Shown one piece after another: positions 28,848-36,782 of a stretch of 64,000 nt of DNA. The translations under genes were made by a program, and so were the position numbers. Under the pieces are notes generated by a model. That model was not told the DNA's origin. It did not search any database and worked only from the letters and a program-made list of their open reading frames with translations. The stretch's first letter is position 1; the number at the start of each line of letters is the position of its first letter. The stretch lies in the NCBI RefSeq assembly GCF_030269445.1, contig NZ_BSTJ01000010.1:1-64000 (forward strand). Reading direction: 5' to 3'. The stretch is from Actinoallomurus iriomotensis (GTDB lineage Bacteria; Actinomycetota; Actinomycetes; Streptosporangiales; Streptosporangiaceae).

Positions 28848-28943
28848 CCCCGCAGTCAACCAGCCGTCTCACCGGCCTGGGGCGGCCGGGCGGGACGGGT
28901 TACGATCGGCCGGTACGGTCCACCGACGAGGAGGTCGGGTCCG

Positions 28944-30974
28944 ATGGCACCACTGGCCAGTTACGTCTCCGGCGCCTGGCATGTCCCGCACGACGAGGGC
29001 GCGCCGCTGCACGACGCGGTGACCGGCGCGGAGATCGCCCGGGTCTCCTCCTCCGGTGTGGACTTCCGCGCCGCGCTCGAGCACGGACGCCGGGTCGGCG
29101 GTCCGGTGCTGCGCGAGATGACCTTCCACCAGCGGGCCGCGCTGCTCAAGGCGCTGGCCTCGGAGCTGCGGGGGCACCGCGAGGAGCTGTACGACCTGTC
29201 CCTGCGCAGCGGCGCGACGCTGAACGACGCCAGGTTCGACGTCGACGGCGGCATCGGCGTCCTGTTCTCCTACTCCAGCAAGGGGCGCCGCGAACTGCCC
29301 GACGACACCGTGTACGTCGAGGGCGGCCTCGAACCCCTGAGCAAGAGCGGCGGGTTCGCCGGCCAGCACGTCTGTACGCCATTGCGGGGCGTCGCGGTGC
29401 AGATCAACGCCTTCAACTTTCCGGTCTGGGGGCCGCTGGAGAAGCTCGCGCCCGCGTTCCTGGCCGGGGTGCCGAGCCTGATCAAGCCGGCCGCGCAGAC
29501 CGCCTATCTCACCGCGCGGCTCGTCGAGCTGATCGTCGAGTCGGGCCTGCTGCCGGAAGGCTCACTGCAACTCGTCTGCGGCGACGCCGGTGACCTGCTG
29601 GACCACCTGACCGAGCAGGACCTCGTGGCGTTCACCGGGTCGGCCGCGACCGCCGCGCTGCTGCGTTCCCACCGGGCCGTGGTCAGCCGGTCGGTGCGCT
29701 TCAACGCCGAGGCCGACTCGCTCAACTGCTCCATCCTCGGCCCGGACGTACGACCCGGTGACCCGGAGTTCGACGTCTACGTCGGGCAGCTCGTCACCGA
29801 GATGACGGTCAAGGCCGGGCAGAAGTGCACCGCCATCCGGCGTGCCCTCGTTCCGGCCGGGATCATCGACGACGTCGAGCGGGCCGTCGCCGAACGCCTC
29901 GCGGAGGTGACGGTCGGCAACCCGGCCGACCCCTCCGTACGGATGGGTGCGCTGGCGGGCCTGGGGCAGCGCGAGGAGGTGCGCCGGTCGCTCAAGGCGC
30001 TGTCGGCCGCCGCGCGTACGGTCTTCGGCGACCCAGAGCGCGTGCGGGTCGTGGACGCCGACCCCGAGCGCGGCGCGTTCCTGTCCCCGATCCTGCTGCG
30101 CGCCGACGACACCGGCCGGGACGAGCCTCATGAGGTGGAGGCGTTCGGACCGGTCAGCACCCTGCTTCCGTACGGCACTCCCGACGAGGCCGTCGCGCTG
30201 GCCGCGCGCGGCCGGGGCAGCCTCGCCGGCTCGGTGGTGACCGGCGACCCGGAGTTCGCCCGCGCGATGGTGCTGGGTGTCGCGCCGTGGCACGGCCGGC
30301 TGCTCATCGTCGACGCGGAGACCTCACGGGAGTCCACCGGGCACGGTTCACCGCTGCCGGCCCTCGTCCACGGCGGCCCCGGCCGTGCGGGCGGCGGCGA
30401 GGAGATGGGCGGCATCCGCGGCGTGCTGCACCACATGCAGCGCACCGCCGTGCAGGGCAGCCCGCGGATGCTCACCGCGGTCACGGGCCGGTGGACGCCC
30501 GGCGCCGAGCGTACGGTCACCGACGTCCACCCGTTCCGCAAGCACCTCGGCGAGCTGCGGGTCGGTGACACGGTGGTGGCCGGGCCGCGCACCGTGACGC
30601 TGGCCGACATCGAGCACTTCGCGGAGTTCACCGGCGACACGTTCTACGCGCACATGGACGAGGAGGCGGCGCGGGCCAACCCGTTCTTCGACGGCCGCGT
30701 CGCCCACGGCTACCTGATCGTGTCGCTGGCCGCCGGTCTGTTCGTGCATCCCGACCCCGGCCCGGTGCTGGCCAACTACGGCCTGGAGAACCTCCGCTTC
30801 CTCACACCCGTCTACCCCGGCGACGAGCTGACCGTGACGCTCACCGCCAAGCGGATCGAGCCGCGGCACGGCGCGGAGTACGGCGAGGTGCGCTGGGACG
30901 CGGACGTGACCAAACAGGACGGCTCGTCCGTGGCCAAGTACGACGTGCTGACGCTCGTCGCGAAGGGTGACTAG
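28944..30974 (+). CDS. paaZ: Bifunctional PaaZ-type dehydrogenase and enoyl-CoA hydratase
   Basis: The 676-residue protein is a fusion of an aldehyde dehydrogenase (residues about 1-520; glutamate in RFNAEADSLN, nucleophile in KAGQKCTAIRR) and a C-terminal MaoC hydratase (about 540-676; FTGDTFYAHMDEE, then NPFFDGRVAHGYLI). In phenylacetate degradation PaaZ opens oxepin-CoA and oxidises the resulting aldehyde. Both active sites look intact. GAGGAGG precedes the ATG. No other paa gene is in the window, so this copy is isolated; it could serve another ring-1,2-epoxide route. Confidence 0.92.
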   Translation: MAPLASYVSGAWHVPHDEGAPLHDAVTGAEIARVSSSGVDFRAALEHGRRVGGPVLREMTFHQRAALLKALASELRGHREELYDLSLRSGATLNDARFDVDGGIGVLFSYSSKGRRELPDDTVYVEGGLEPLSKSGGFAGQHVCTPLRGVAVQINAFNFPVWGPLEKLAPAFLAGVPSLIKPAAQTAYLTARLVELIVESGLLPEGSLQLVCGDAGDLLDHLTEQDLVAFTGSAATAALLRSHRAVVSRSVRFNAEADSLNCSILGPDVRPGDPEFDVYVGQLVTEMTVKAGQKCTAIRRALVPAGIIDDVERAVAERLAEVTVGNPADPSVRMGALAGLGQREEVRRSLKALSAAARTVFGDPERVRVVDADPERGAFLSPILLRADDTGRDEPHEVEAFGPVSTLLPYGTPDEAVALAARGRGSLAGSVVTGDPEFARAMVLGVAPWHGRLLIVDAETSRESTGHGSPLPALVHGGPGRAGGGEEMGGIRGVLHHMQRTAVQGSPRMLTAVTGRWTPGAERTVTDVHPFRKHLGELRVGDTVVAGPRTVTLADIEHFAEFTGDTFYAHMDEEAARANPFFDGRVAHGYLIVSLAAGLFVHPDPGPVLANYGLENLRFLTPVYPGDELTVTLTAKRIEPRHGAEYGEVRWDADVTKQDGSSVAKYDVLTLVAKGD

Positions 30975-30993
30975 GGCCTGGCGGTCCGCGCGG

Positions 30994-32094
30994 TCAGAGG
31001 CCGCCGCGGCGGCGGAGCCAGCGCGTGCTCAGCACGCCCGCCGGCACCGGGGCCCAGAACGTCATGACCCGGAACAGCAGCACGCCGGTCGCGGCCTGGG
31101 CGGCCGGGATGTGCACGGTGGCCAGCGCGGCGATGAGCGCCGCCTCCGTCGACCCCACACCGGCCGGCGTGGGGACGGCGGCACCCGCCGTCGCGCCGAG
31201 GAGGTACAGCGCGATCAGTGAGCCGACCGACCCCGTCGGGACGCCGGGCACGGCCATGACGCTCATCGCGAAGGCCAGGGCGAGCGCCAGGTCTGCCAGC
31301 GTCGCGGCCGCCACCAGCGTCAGCAGGCAGCGGGGCCGCCGCAGCAGGTGACGGACGGAGTGCCCGACGCCGGCGAGCGCCTCTCCGAGCCGGAACCGCG
31401 TCTGCCGGCGCCGCCAGACCAGCGCGGTGGCGACCAGCGCGCACACGGCCACGCCCGCGACGATCGCCGCGGGCACCAGCATGCCGGAGTGGCGCGCGGC
31501 GAGGCGGCTGACGTTGCCGACGGGCCGCAGGGCCTGGCCCAGGCCGCTCCACAGTGCGATCGCCAGCGTGACCAGCGCGAGCTTGGTCAGCCCGCGGACC
31601 AGCCCGACGACGGCCACCGTCGTGGTCGCCGCGCAGGCCGGCAGGCCGCGCCGGGTCAGGTAACGGCAGGTGACGGCCGCAGTGCCCAGCCCGGCGGGCG
31701 CGAGCCGGTTCGCCGCGGCCCCGGCGAACTGCGCGCCGGTGATCTCCCAGACGCCGAGCCGGTCCGGCCGCGCGGACTCGGAGGCGCCGGAGGCGGTCGC
31801 TCGTACGCCGAGTGCCGAGGTCAGATAGTGCAACGCGGTGAGAGCCGCGATCAGGGGGACGAGTCCCCAGCGGATCCGCGCGGCGCCCTGGGAGACCCAG
31901 TCCGCCCCGTCCCACAGCCCGCCCGCGACGTCGACGTCGGCGAGCCCCGCCCCGGTGAGCCCGATGGCCAGCGCGGCCAGCAGCAGCACCGCGACGAGCC
32001 GCACGCGGACCGGACCTCGTGCGCCGACGGACCCGTCGGCCTGAATCGTCACGAGATCAGACGGCGGCTGCCGTACGAGGGCGCTTCGACTCAT
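30994..32094 (-). CDS. Lysylphosphatidylglycerol-synthase-like membrane protein
   Basis: From the ATG at 32094 the product has 366 residues with about eight membrane helices. The pattern AAANRLAPAGLGTAAVTCRY and the late TPAGVGSTEAALIAAL segment mark the UPF0104 (LPG_synthase_TM) family. Stand-alone members lack the cytoplasmic aminoacyl-transferase domain and are thought to flip or handle lipids. It is convergent with paaZ (19-base gap). Confidence 0.85.
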   Translation of the reverse strand: MSRSALVRQPPSDLVTIQADGSVGARGPVRVRLVAVLLLAALAIGLTGAGLADVDVAGGLWDGADWVSQGAARIRWGLVPLIAALTALHYLTSALGVRATASGASESARPDRLGVWEITGAQFAGAAANRLAPAGLGTAAVTCRYLTRRGLPACAATTTVAVVGLVRGLTKLALVTLAIALWSGLGQALRPVGNVSRLAARHSGMLVPAAIVAGVAVCALVATALVWRRRQTRFRLGEALAGVGHSVRHLLRRPRCLLTLVAAATLADLALALAFAMSVMAVPGVPTGSVGSLIALYLLGATAGAAVPTPAGVGSTEAALIAALATVHIPAAQAATGVLLFRVMTFWAPVPAGVLSTRWLRRRGGL

Positions 32095-32559
32095 GGACTC
32101 TAATGTTCCCTTAGTGGATCGACACCGGTGAAACACGAGATGAAGAACGGGCACCTGGACCGGTAGTGGCCGGGTGACGAGGCGTCAGTGGCCGCAGGCG
32201 CTCAGCGGACCGGTGGGCCGGCCGCGATCATGCGCTGTCCGCGGCGTCGAGTGAGGCGACTGTTCGGTGGTCTTCGAACCGGTGCCGATTGGACTGCGGG
32301 CTCCTCGGCGGGTCGTTGACGATGTCGTCGCTCTCGTGGCGACTGTCGGCCCGTACCGCGGCATTCGCACGTGTCCGTCCACCGCTCCCGTGTATCGCGA
32401 CTGCACTACTACCCAGATAGTACAGCCGCGCCGGTGACGGGGGGAACGATTGGGTCACGGCCCTTCCGCCGCCGGGCGTCCGGCCGGTACGGCGAAAGGG
32501 GAAGAATCGGGACAAGCATGTACCCGCATATCCGGATGTATCACCGGTAAAGTGACCAT
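32095..32559. other. Intergenic region with a TACTA/TAGTA dyad
   Basis: I see no convincing gene in these 465 bases. Short minus-strand frames lack ribosome-binding sites and family features. The dyad TACTA-CCCAGA-TAGTA (32407-32422) lies between the divergent membrane-protein and BlaI-type genes and resembles BlaI/MecI operators. The AT-richer stretch before 32560 (CATATCCGGATGTATCACC) probably holds the regulator's promoter. Confidence 0.5.
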
Positions 32560-32916
32560 ATGGCCGGAGGACGCCGAGGTGCCGGGCAGCTCGAAGAAGA
32601 GGTCCTCCACGCTCTGCGGGCGACCGATCGGCCGCTGACGCCATCCGAGGTCCAGACACGGATCGGCGACGGCGAGCTGGCTTACAACACGGTGCACACC
32701 ATCCTGAAACGCCTCTGGGACAAGGGGCTCGTCGTCCGCGACGCCGAGGGCAGGCGCGGCGCCTACCTGCCCGCCAAGGACGCCACCGAGCACGCGGCCC
32801 AGGTCATGCACGAGGCCCTGCGCCGCGAATCCGACCGCGCCGCGGTGCTGCAACGGTTCGTCACCGGCCTCGGCCCGGACGACGAGGAGATGCTCCGCCG
32901 CCTTCTCGCGGGCTGA
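32560..32916 (+). CDS. BlaI/MecI/CopY family repressor
   Basis: The 118-residue protein has the family winged helix (GQLEEEVLHALRATDRPLTP, then LAYNTVHTILKRLWDKGLVV, then GRRGAYLPA) and a C-terminal dimerisation tail. In beta-lactam systems such repressors are cleaved by a BlaR1/MecR1 membrane protease. No such partner is encoded nearby, so the regulator appears solo. Dyads with TAC/GTA arms occur near 32410, 34826 and 26548. Confidence 0.9.
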   Translation: MAGGRRGAGQLEEEVLHALRATDRPLTPSEVQTRIGDGELAYNTVHTILKRLWDKGLVVRDAEGRRGAYLPAKDATEHAAQVMHEALRRESDRAAVLQRFVTGLGPDDEEMLRRLLAG

Positions 32917-33025
32917 CGCCTCCCTGGCGCGGTGTTCACTCTTTCCCGACGTTGGTGGATCCTCAACGTGAGGCGAGCGACTCCTCGCCGCCCGCAGGGT
33001 GCGGGCGAGGCGGGCCACCGCAGGC

Positions 33026-33358
33026 CTAGGGGCCTGTCTCGCGTCGCCGTGATGAGGGCGACCGGCAGATCACGCCGGGATCGCAGGACGCCTGGCCGGC
33101 ACCCGCCGATCTCGACGGTGCGTGGGACGACGGCCATCGCGGAGGCGTGGCCGTGTCACTCCACCGGCCGCAGCCCGGTGCGTGGCCGCGGCGCCAGGGT
33201 CTGTCTCGCCGTCCCCGTCCGTGTCGAGCGGTGTCCAGGCGTCGCGTCGCAGGGCGGAGAAGGAAGTCGGCCCGGTGCCGGCCGGCGGCTCTTCCCCGCG
33301 GCGAGGCGTCGCCTGCACGCCGTGCGGTAGGACCGCGGGGCTTCGAGACAGGCCCTAG
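33026..33358. mobile_element. MITE-like element, long copy
   Basis: A 333-base stretch without coding capacity is bounded by CTAGGGGCCTGTCTCG on the left and CGAGACAGGCCCTAG on the right (inverted repeats with one inserted base). CTAG at both ends looks like a target-site duplication of the kind made by some IS5-family elements. The right end is over 85% identical across about 40 bases to the short element at 63225-63286. The TAG stop codon of the neighbouring glycosyltransferase gene lies in the right-end CTAG. Confidence 0.65.
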
Positions 33359-34827
33359 CTTCGCGGGGCGGCGGGTGGGCGTGGCGGCAGGAAGACGCGC
33401 CACGTACGGCCGGTCGGCGTGCTGAAGGTGTAGTGGTGCCACCCACGGGTGTAGCGCGGGCGTGGGTTGGTGTGCTCCACGACGGCCAGGCGGGTGACGT
33501 CCGCCTGGGCCAGCAGGCCGGACACGCTCGTGGACGCGTCGTTCCCGGCGATCTGCATCGATCGGCAGCCGGCGTAGAACGCGAGCACGGGGGCCTGCTC
33601 GCCCGCCAGCGTGCACGGGGCCCGTACGCCGAGGCCGCGCAGTTCTCCGGCGATGACGCCGTAGTCCTGGCGTGCCTTGTGCTGGGTGCGGACCATGCGG
33701 CCGAGAACGATCTGCTGGCCGCCCGCGTGCACGGCCAGACCCACCGCGACCAGGCCGGCCGTCACGAGCCGCCAGCGCCCCTGGCCCAGCGTCGCCGCAC
33801 CGCGTACGAGCTCCGCCGCGGGGATGGCCAGCAGCGCGTACGCCGGGATGAGGAAGCGCGGCGCGGCGTACCCGACGAGCAGCAGATAGGACACGCCGAT
33901 CACGGCGCCGCAGACGGCGGGCAACGCGACCAGCCGCCCGCGCCCGCCGCGCGCCGCGAGCACGAGCCCGGCGGCCGCGAGCGCGGGCATGAGCGGCCAC
34001 CAGGCCGCGAACGGCGCCACGTGCCAGGTCGCGCCGGTGCAGGGGCGGCACAGCAGCCGGTCGTTGAGCGCGTGCAACTCCATCCGGACGCCCTCGGGAT
34101 GCCAGCCGAGGCCGCCCTCGGTGCGGCTCGACGCCCGCAGCCGCTTCAGCGGCCCGCCGAACCGGGTGTACGCCTCGACGATCCACTGGGCGGAACCGGC
34201 CACCGGCCCGGCGACCACCGCCGCCAGCGCGATGCGCCGCCGCCTCGGCGCGAACGCGACCGCGCCGAGCAGCGGAAGCACGAGCCACGCAGCGTCACCC
34301 GGCCGCATGAGCGCGACGAACGCCAGACTCAGCACGAGCCAGACCGGCGCGAGCCGGTTCGTGCCGCGAATCGTGTGCGCGAACCAGCCCACGGCCGCCA
34401 CCGCCCCGTACGCGACGTAGACGTTGGGCATCACCTCGTTGCCGTAGAACTGCGTCACCCACAGGACGGTGAGCAGCAGCGCGGCCAGCGCCACGGTGAC
34501 CGGCCGCAGCAGGCGGGTCCAGGGCCAGTACGCGACGACGAGCCCGGCCGAGGACAGCACGGTCATGTAGAGACGCAGCCCGGTCAGCGAGGAGGTCAGC
34601 CCGACGATCGGAGCGACCAGCAGGGTGATGCCGCGGGCCCGAGGAGCGCTGAAGAACGCCGTCGGCACGTGCGGGCTGACCTGGCTGACGTACACGCTCT
34701 CGTCCCAGCCGAGCCCGATGCGCGTCGTGACGGCGACGACCTGCGCGGCCGCGTACAGCGTGGCGACCAGGATCAGGGGGAGGCCGGGGTGGGTCAGGTG
34801 CCTGCCGTACCGGTCACGGGGGTTCAC
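33355..34827 (-). CDS. Polytopic membrane glycosyltransferase (GT39/GT83-like)
   Basis: From the GTG at 34827 the product has 490 residues with about ten membrane helices. An early LGWDESVYVSQVS segment fits the acidic motif of GT-C polyprenol-phosphate-dependent glycosyltransferases, which use the first periplasmic loop for catalysis. A soluble C-terminal part (about 380-490) follows. The sugar and acceptor are unknown. The start codon lies within a perfect 19-bp dyad, which suggests repression at the start or a leaderless mRNA. The stop codon sits in the end of the MITE. Confidence 0.8.
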   Translation of the reverse strand: MNPRDRYGRHLTHPGLPLILVATLYAAAQVVAVTTRIGLGWDESVYVSQVSPHVPTAFFSAPRARGITLLVAPIVGLTSSLTGLRLYMTVLSSAGLVVAYWPWTRLLRPVTVALAALLLTVLWVTQFYGNEVMPNVYVAYGAVAAVGWFAHTIRGTNRLAPVWLVLSLAFVALMRPGDAAWLVLPLLGAVAFAPRRRRIALAAVVAGPVAGSAQWIVEAYTRFGGPLKRLRASSRTEGGLGWHPEGVRMELHALNDRLLCRPCTGATWHVAPFAAWWPLMPALAAAGLVLAARGGRGRLVALPAVCGAVIGVSYLLLVGYAAPRFLIPAYALLAIPAAELVRGAATLGQGRWRLVTAGLVAVGLAVHAGGQQIVLGRMVRTQHKARQDYGVIAGELRGLGVRAPCTLAGEQAPVLAFYAGCRSMQIAGNDASTSVSGLLAQADVTRLAVVEHTNPRPRYTRGWHHYTFSTPTGRTWRVFLPPRPPAAPRS

Positions 34828-34844
34828 CCTACAGATTGTAGGGT
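34826..34844. promoter_or_regulatory. Perfect 19-bp dyad over the glycosyltransferase start
   Basis: ACCCTACA-GAT-TGTAGGGT is a perfect inverted repeat overlapping the GTG start of the minus-strand glycosyltransferase gene. TACA...TGTA cores are typical of BlaI/MecI/CopY operators, and a solo BlaI-type gene lies 1.9 kb away. The regulator-operator link is inferred. Confidence 0.55.
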
Positions 34845-34920
34845 CGCTGTCATTTCCGCGTATCGAGTAGGTCAAGGTCCGGCGTGTCCGCCGAGGCGTC
34901 CGCGACAAGGAACCGTACGC

Positions 34921-35025
34921 ACCTGCTACCTGCTACCTGCTACCTGCTACCTGCTACCTGCTACCTGCTACCTGCTACCTGCTACCTGCTACCTGCTACC
35001 TGCTACCTGCTACCTGCTGCCTGCT
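34921..35025. repeat. 7-bp minisatellite
   Basis: Fourteen perfect head-to-tail copies of ACCTGCT (34921-35018) are followed by one variant, GCCTGCT. The array lies in the spacer between the divergent glycosyltransferase and PAP2-like genes. An open frame through it (LLPATCY repeats) is an artefact of the repeat. Confidence 0.95.
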
Positions 35026-35056
35026 GCACCGTCCGCACGCCGCACGCTGCGTCGCC

Positions 35057-35096
35057 CATCCGCTGCCCGCTGCCCGCTGCCCGCTGCCCGCTGCAC
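35057..35096. repeat. Second 7-bp repeat block
   Basis: About five head-to-tail copies of a CGCTGCC unit follow 30 bases after the first array. The unit is related to ACCTGCT by a few substitutions, so the two blocks probably share an origin. A short run of CCCG units follows. Confidence 0.8.
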
Positions 35097-35370
35097 CGTC
35101 CGCCCGCCCGCCCGCCATCCGCCGCCCAGCCGCCCGCTGCCTGCCGTGCGGCCTGGCCGTACGGGTGCGCGCCGTCAGGTCGGGGTCTGCCGGCACCGCG
35201 CGGCCGCACATCAACGAGGCATCAGACCGTCGGCGCGACCGCGACACGCCACGGTATGCGGGCGATTCGGCGCGATAACCCCGCGCTCACCATCCGATCC
35301 CTACAGTGGCCGTCGACGATCATCGGCCGGGAACACCGGCCCGCGACCCATCTCATCGAGGCGGAGAACC

Positions 35371-35913
35371 ATGCTCAGCGATCATCTGGCCGTCGCACCT
35401 TGGCTGCACACCGCGGCCGTGGCGTGCGCGAAGGCGGACCCGGTGCTGTTCGCGGCCCTGCTCTGCTGGGCGTGGTGGGCGGCGCGGCGGGAGCGGGCCG
35501 GGGTCATGGCCGCCGCGCTCTGGGCGCCCATCGGCGCCATCGCCGCGGTGGCGGCGAACGAGCCGGTCGAGCGGATGCCCACCGTTCACTGGACCGCCTT
35601 CCACGGCCTGGTGGTGCACTCCTCGGACCTGCCGGCGCCGAGCGACCACGCCGCGCTGGCGGCGGCCACGGCCGCCGGACTGTTCCTCGCGGGCCGCCGG
35701 TTCGGCCTGGCGGCGTCCGGCGGATGGCTGGTCGTGGCCGCCGCCCTGACGCTCGCCGGTGCGGCGCCGGATGACATCGCCGGCGGCACGGTCGTCGGCG
35801 TCACCGTGACGCTGATCGGCTACGTGCTGTTCGAGGGCCCCATGAACCGCGCCGTGGTCTGGCTCCGCCGCACGCGCCTGCGCTCCTTCACCGGCGAGGG
35901 CAAGACCTCCTGA
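35371..35913 (+). CDS. PAP2-like membrane phosphatase, divergent active site
   Basis: The 180-residue protein has five or six hydrophobic segments and the PAP2 motif 2 as APSDHAALAAATA. Motif 3 would need SRxxxxxHxxxD; here the matching loop reads AGAAPDDIAGGTVVG, with no histidine. The catalytic machinery is therefore incomplete and activity is doubtful. GGCGGAG precedes the ATG. The start lies 345 bases after the minisatellite. Confidence 0.65.
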   Translation: MLSDHLAVAPWLHTAAVACAKADPVLFAALLCWAWWAARRERAGVMAAALWAPIGAIAAVAANEPVERMPTVHWTAFHGLVVHSSDLPAPSDHAALAAATAAGLFLAGRRFGLAASGGWLVVAAALTLAGAAPDDIAGGTVVGVTVTLIGYVLFEGPMNRAVVWLRRTRLRSFTGEGKTS

Positions 35914-35949
35914 CCTGAAGACACACCGCCACGCCGCTCGCGCCGGGTG

Positions 35950-36782
35950 GTTTCTCAGCGGCGCCGTAGGAGAACGGGAACCGCGGCCGAACCGGTAGCG
36001 GCCGGGGACCGGGGCGTACGGCCGGGGCCGCCTTTGGAGACCGTCCGGTGGTGCCACGCCGCCGGTGACGGGCGGTCTCCCCGGAGGGGTGTTGCAGGGG
36101 GCAACCGCCGCCGAGCCGCCAGGGAATGGAGCCGTACGGCCGGGGCCGCCTCTGTGGACCGTCCGGTCGGTGCCGTGCCGTTCGCGACCGGCGATCCGTC
36201 AGCAGGCGGTGCCGCCGGGAGTTGGTGACTGCCGTCGAGCGGGCTCGGGCGGGCTCTGGGGACCGTCCGGTCGGTGTCGTGTGGTTCGCGGCCGGTGGTC
36301 TCCCAGCAGGGGGAGCTGGTGACCGTGGCCGAGCCGGTGACGGCCGGGGACCGGGGCCATACGGCCGGGACCAGACCTGGAGGACGGTCCGGTCGATGAC
36401 GCGCCGTTCGCGGCCGGTGGTCCACCAGCAGGGGGTGCCGCGGGGCAGCTGGCGGGCGGCGGTTGAACCGGTGGCGGTCGTGGACCGGGGCGTACGGCTT
36501 GGGCCGTCTCTCCGGAGGGGGCCGCGGGGAAGCCGGTGGCGGCGGCCGAGCCGGTGGTGGTCGGGGAGCGGGGCGTACGGCCGGGCTGGCTTTGGAGACC
36601 GTCTGGTCGGTGCCGTGCCGCTCGCGACCGGCAGGCCCTCAGCAGAAGGTGCCGCGTCGCCTCCAGAGGGGTGCCGCAGGGGAGCTGGCGGCTGTGGCCG
36701 AGCCGGGGATCGGGCCGTACGGCCGGGGTCGGACCTGGAGGACGGTCCGGGCGGTGTCGTGTCGTTGGCGACCGGTGGTCGC
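35950..36782 (-). repeat. Tandem degenerate copies of the neighbouring gene's 3' end
   Basis: About seven diverged units of 85-145 bases fill this stretch. Each has the plus-strand order CAGCAGGGGGTGCCGC, then GAGCCGGT-GGCCGGGGACCGG, then GGCGTACGGCCGGG, then GACCGTCCGGTCGGTG. The first three blocks match the last 90 bases of the membrane-protein gene at 36783 (encoding PVPGRYRLGGSYQLPRGTPC). Units start near 35956, 36090, 36200, 36304, 36427, 36520 and 36640. No continuous gene is present; antisense frames are repeat artefacts. Confidence 0.75.

Noticed and set aside
28185-30974. Phenazine or phenylacetate gene cluster
   Set aside because: Only single phzF and paaZ genes are present, with no further pathway genes in the window.
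34921-35096. CRISPR array
   Set aside because: Units are seven bases, contiguous and without spacers; no cas genes are present.
34884-35774. 296-codon frame with LLPATCY repeats
   Set aside because: It arises from the 7-base minisatellite, which is open in several frames, and overlaps the PAP2-like gene out of frame.
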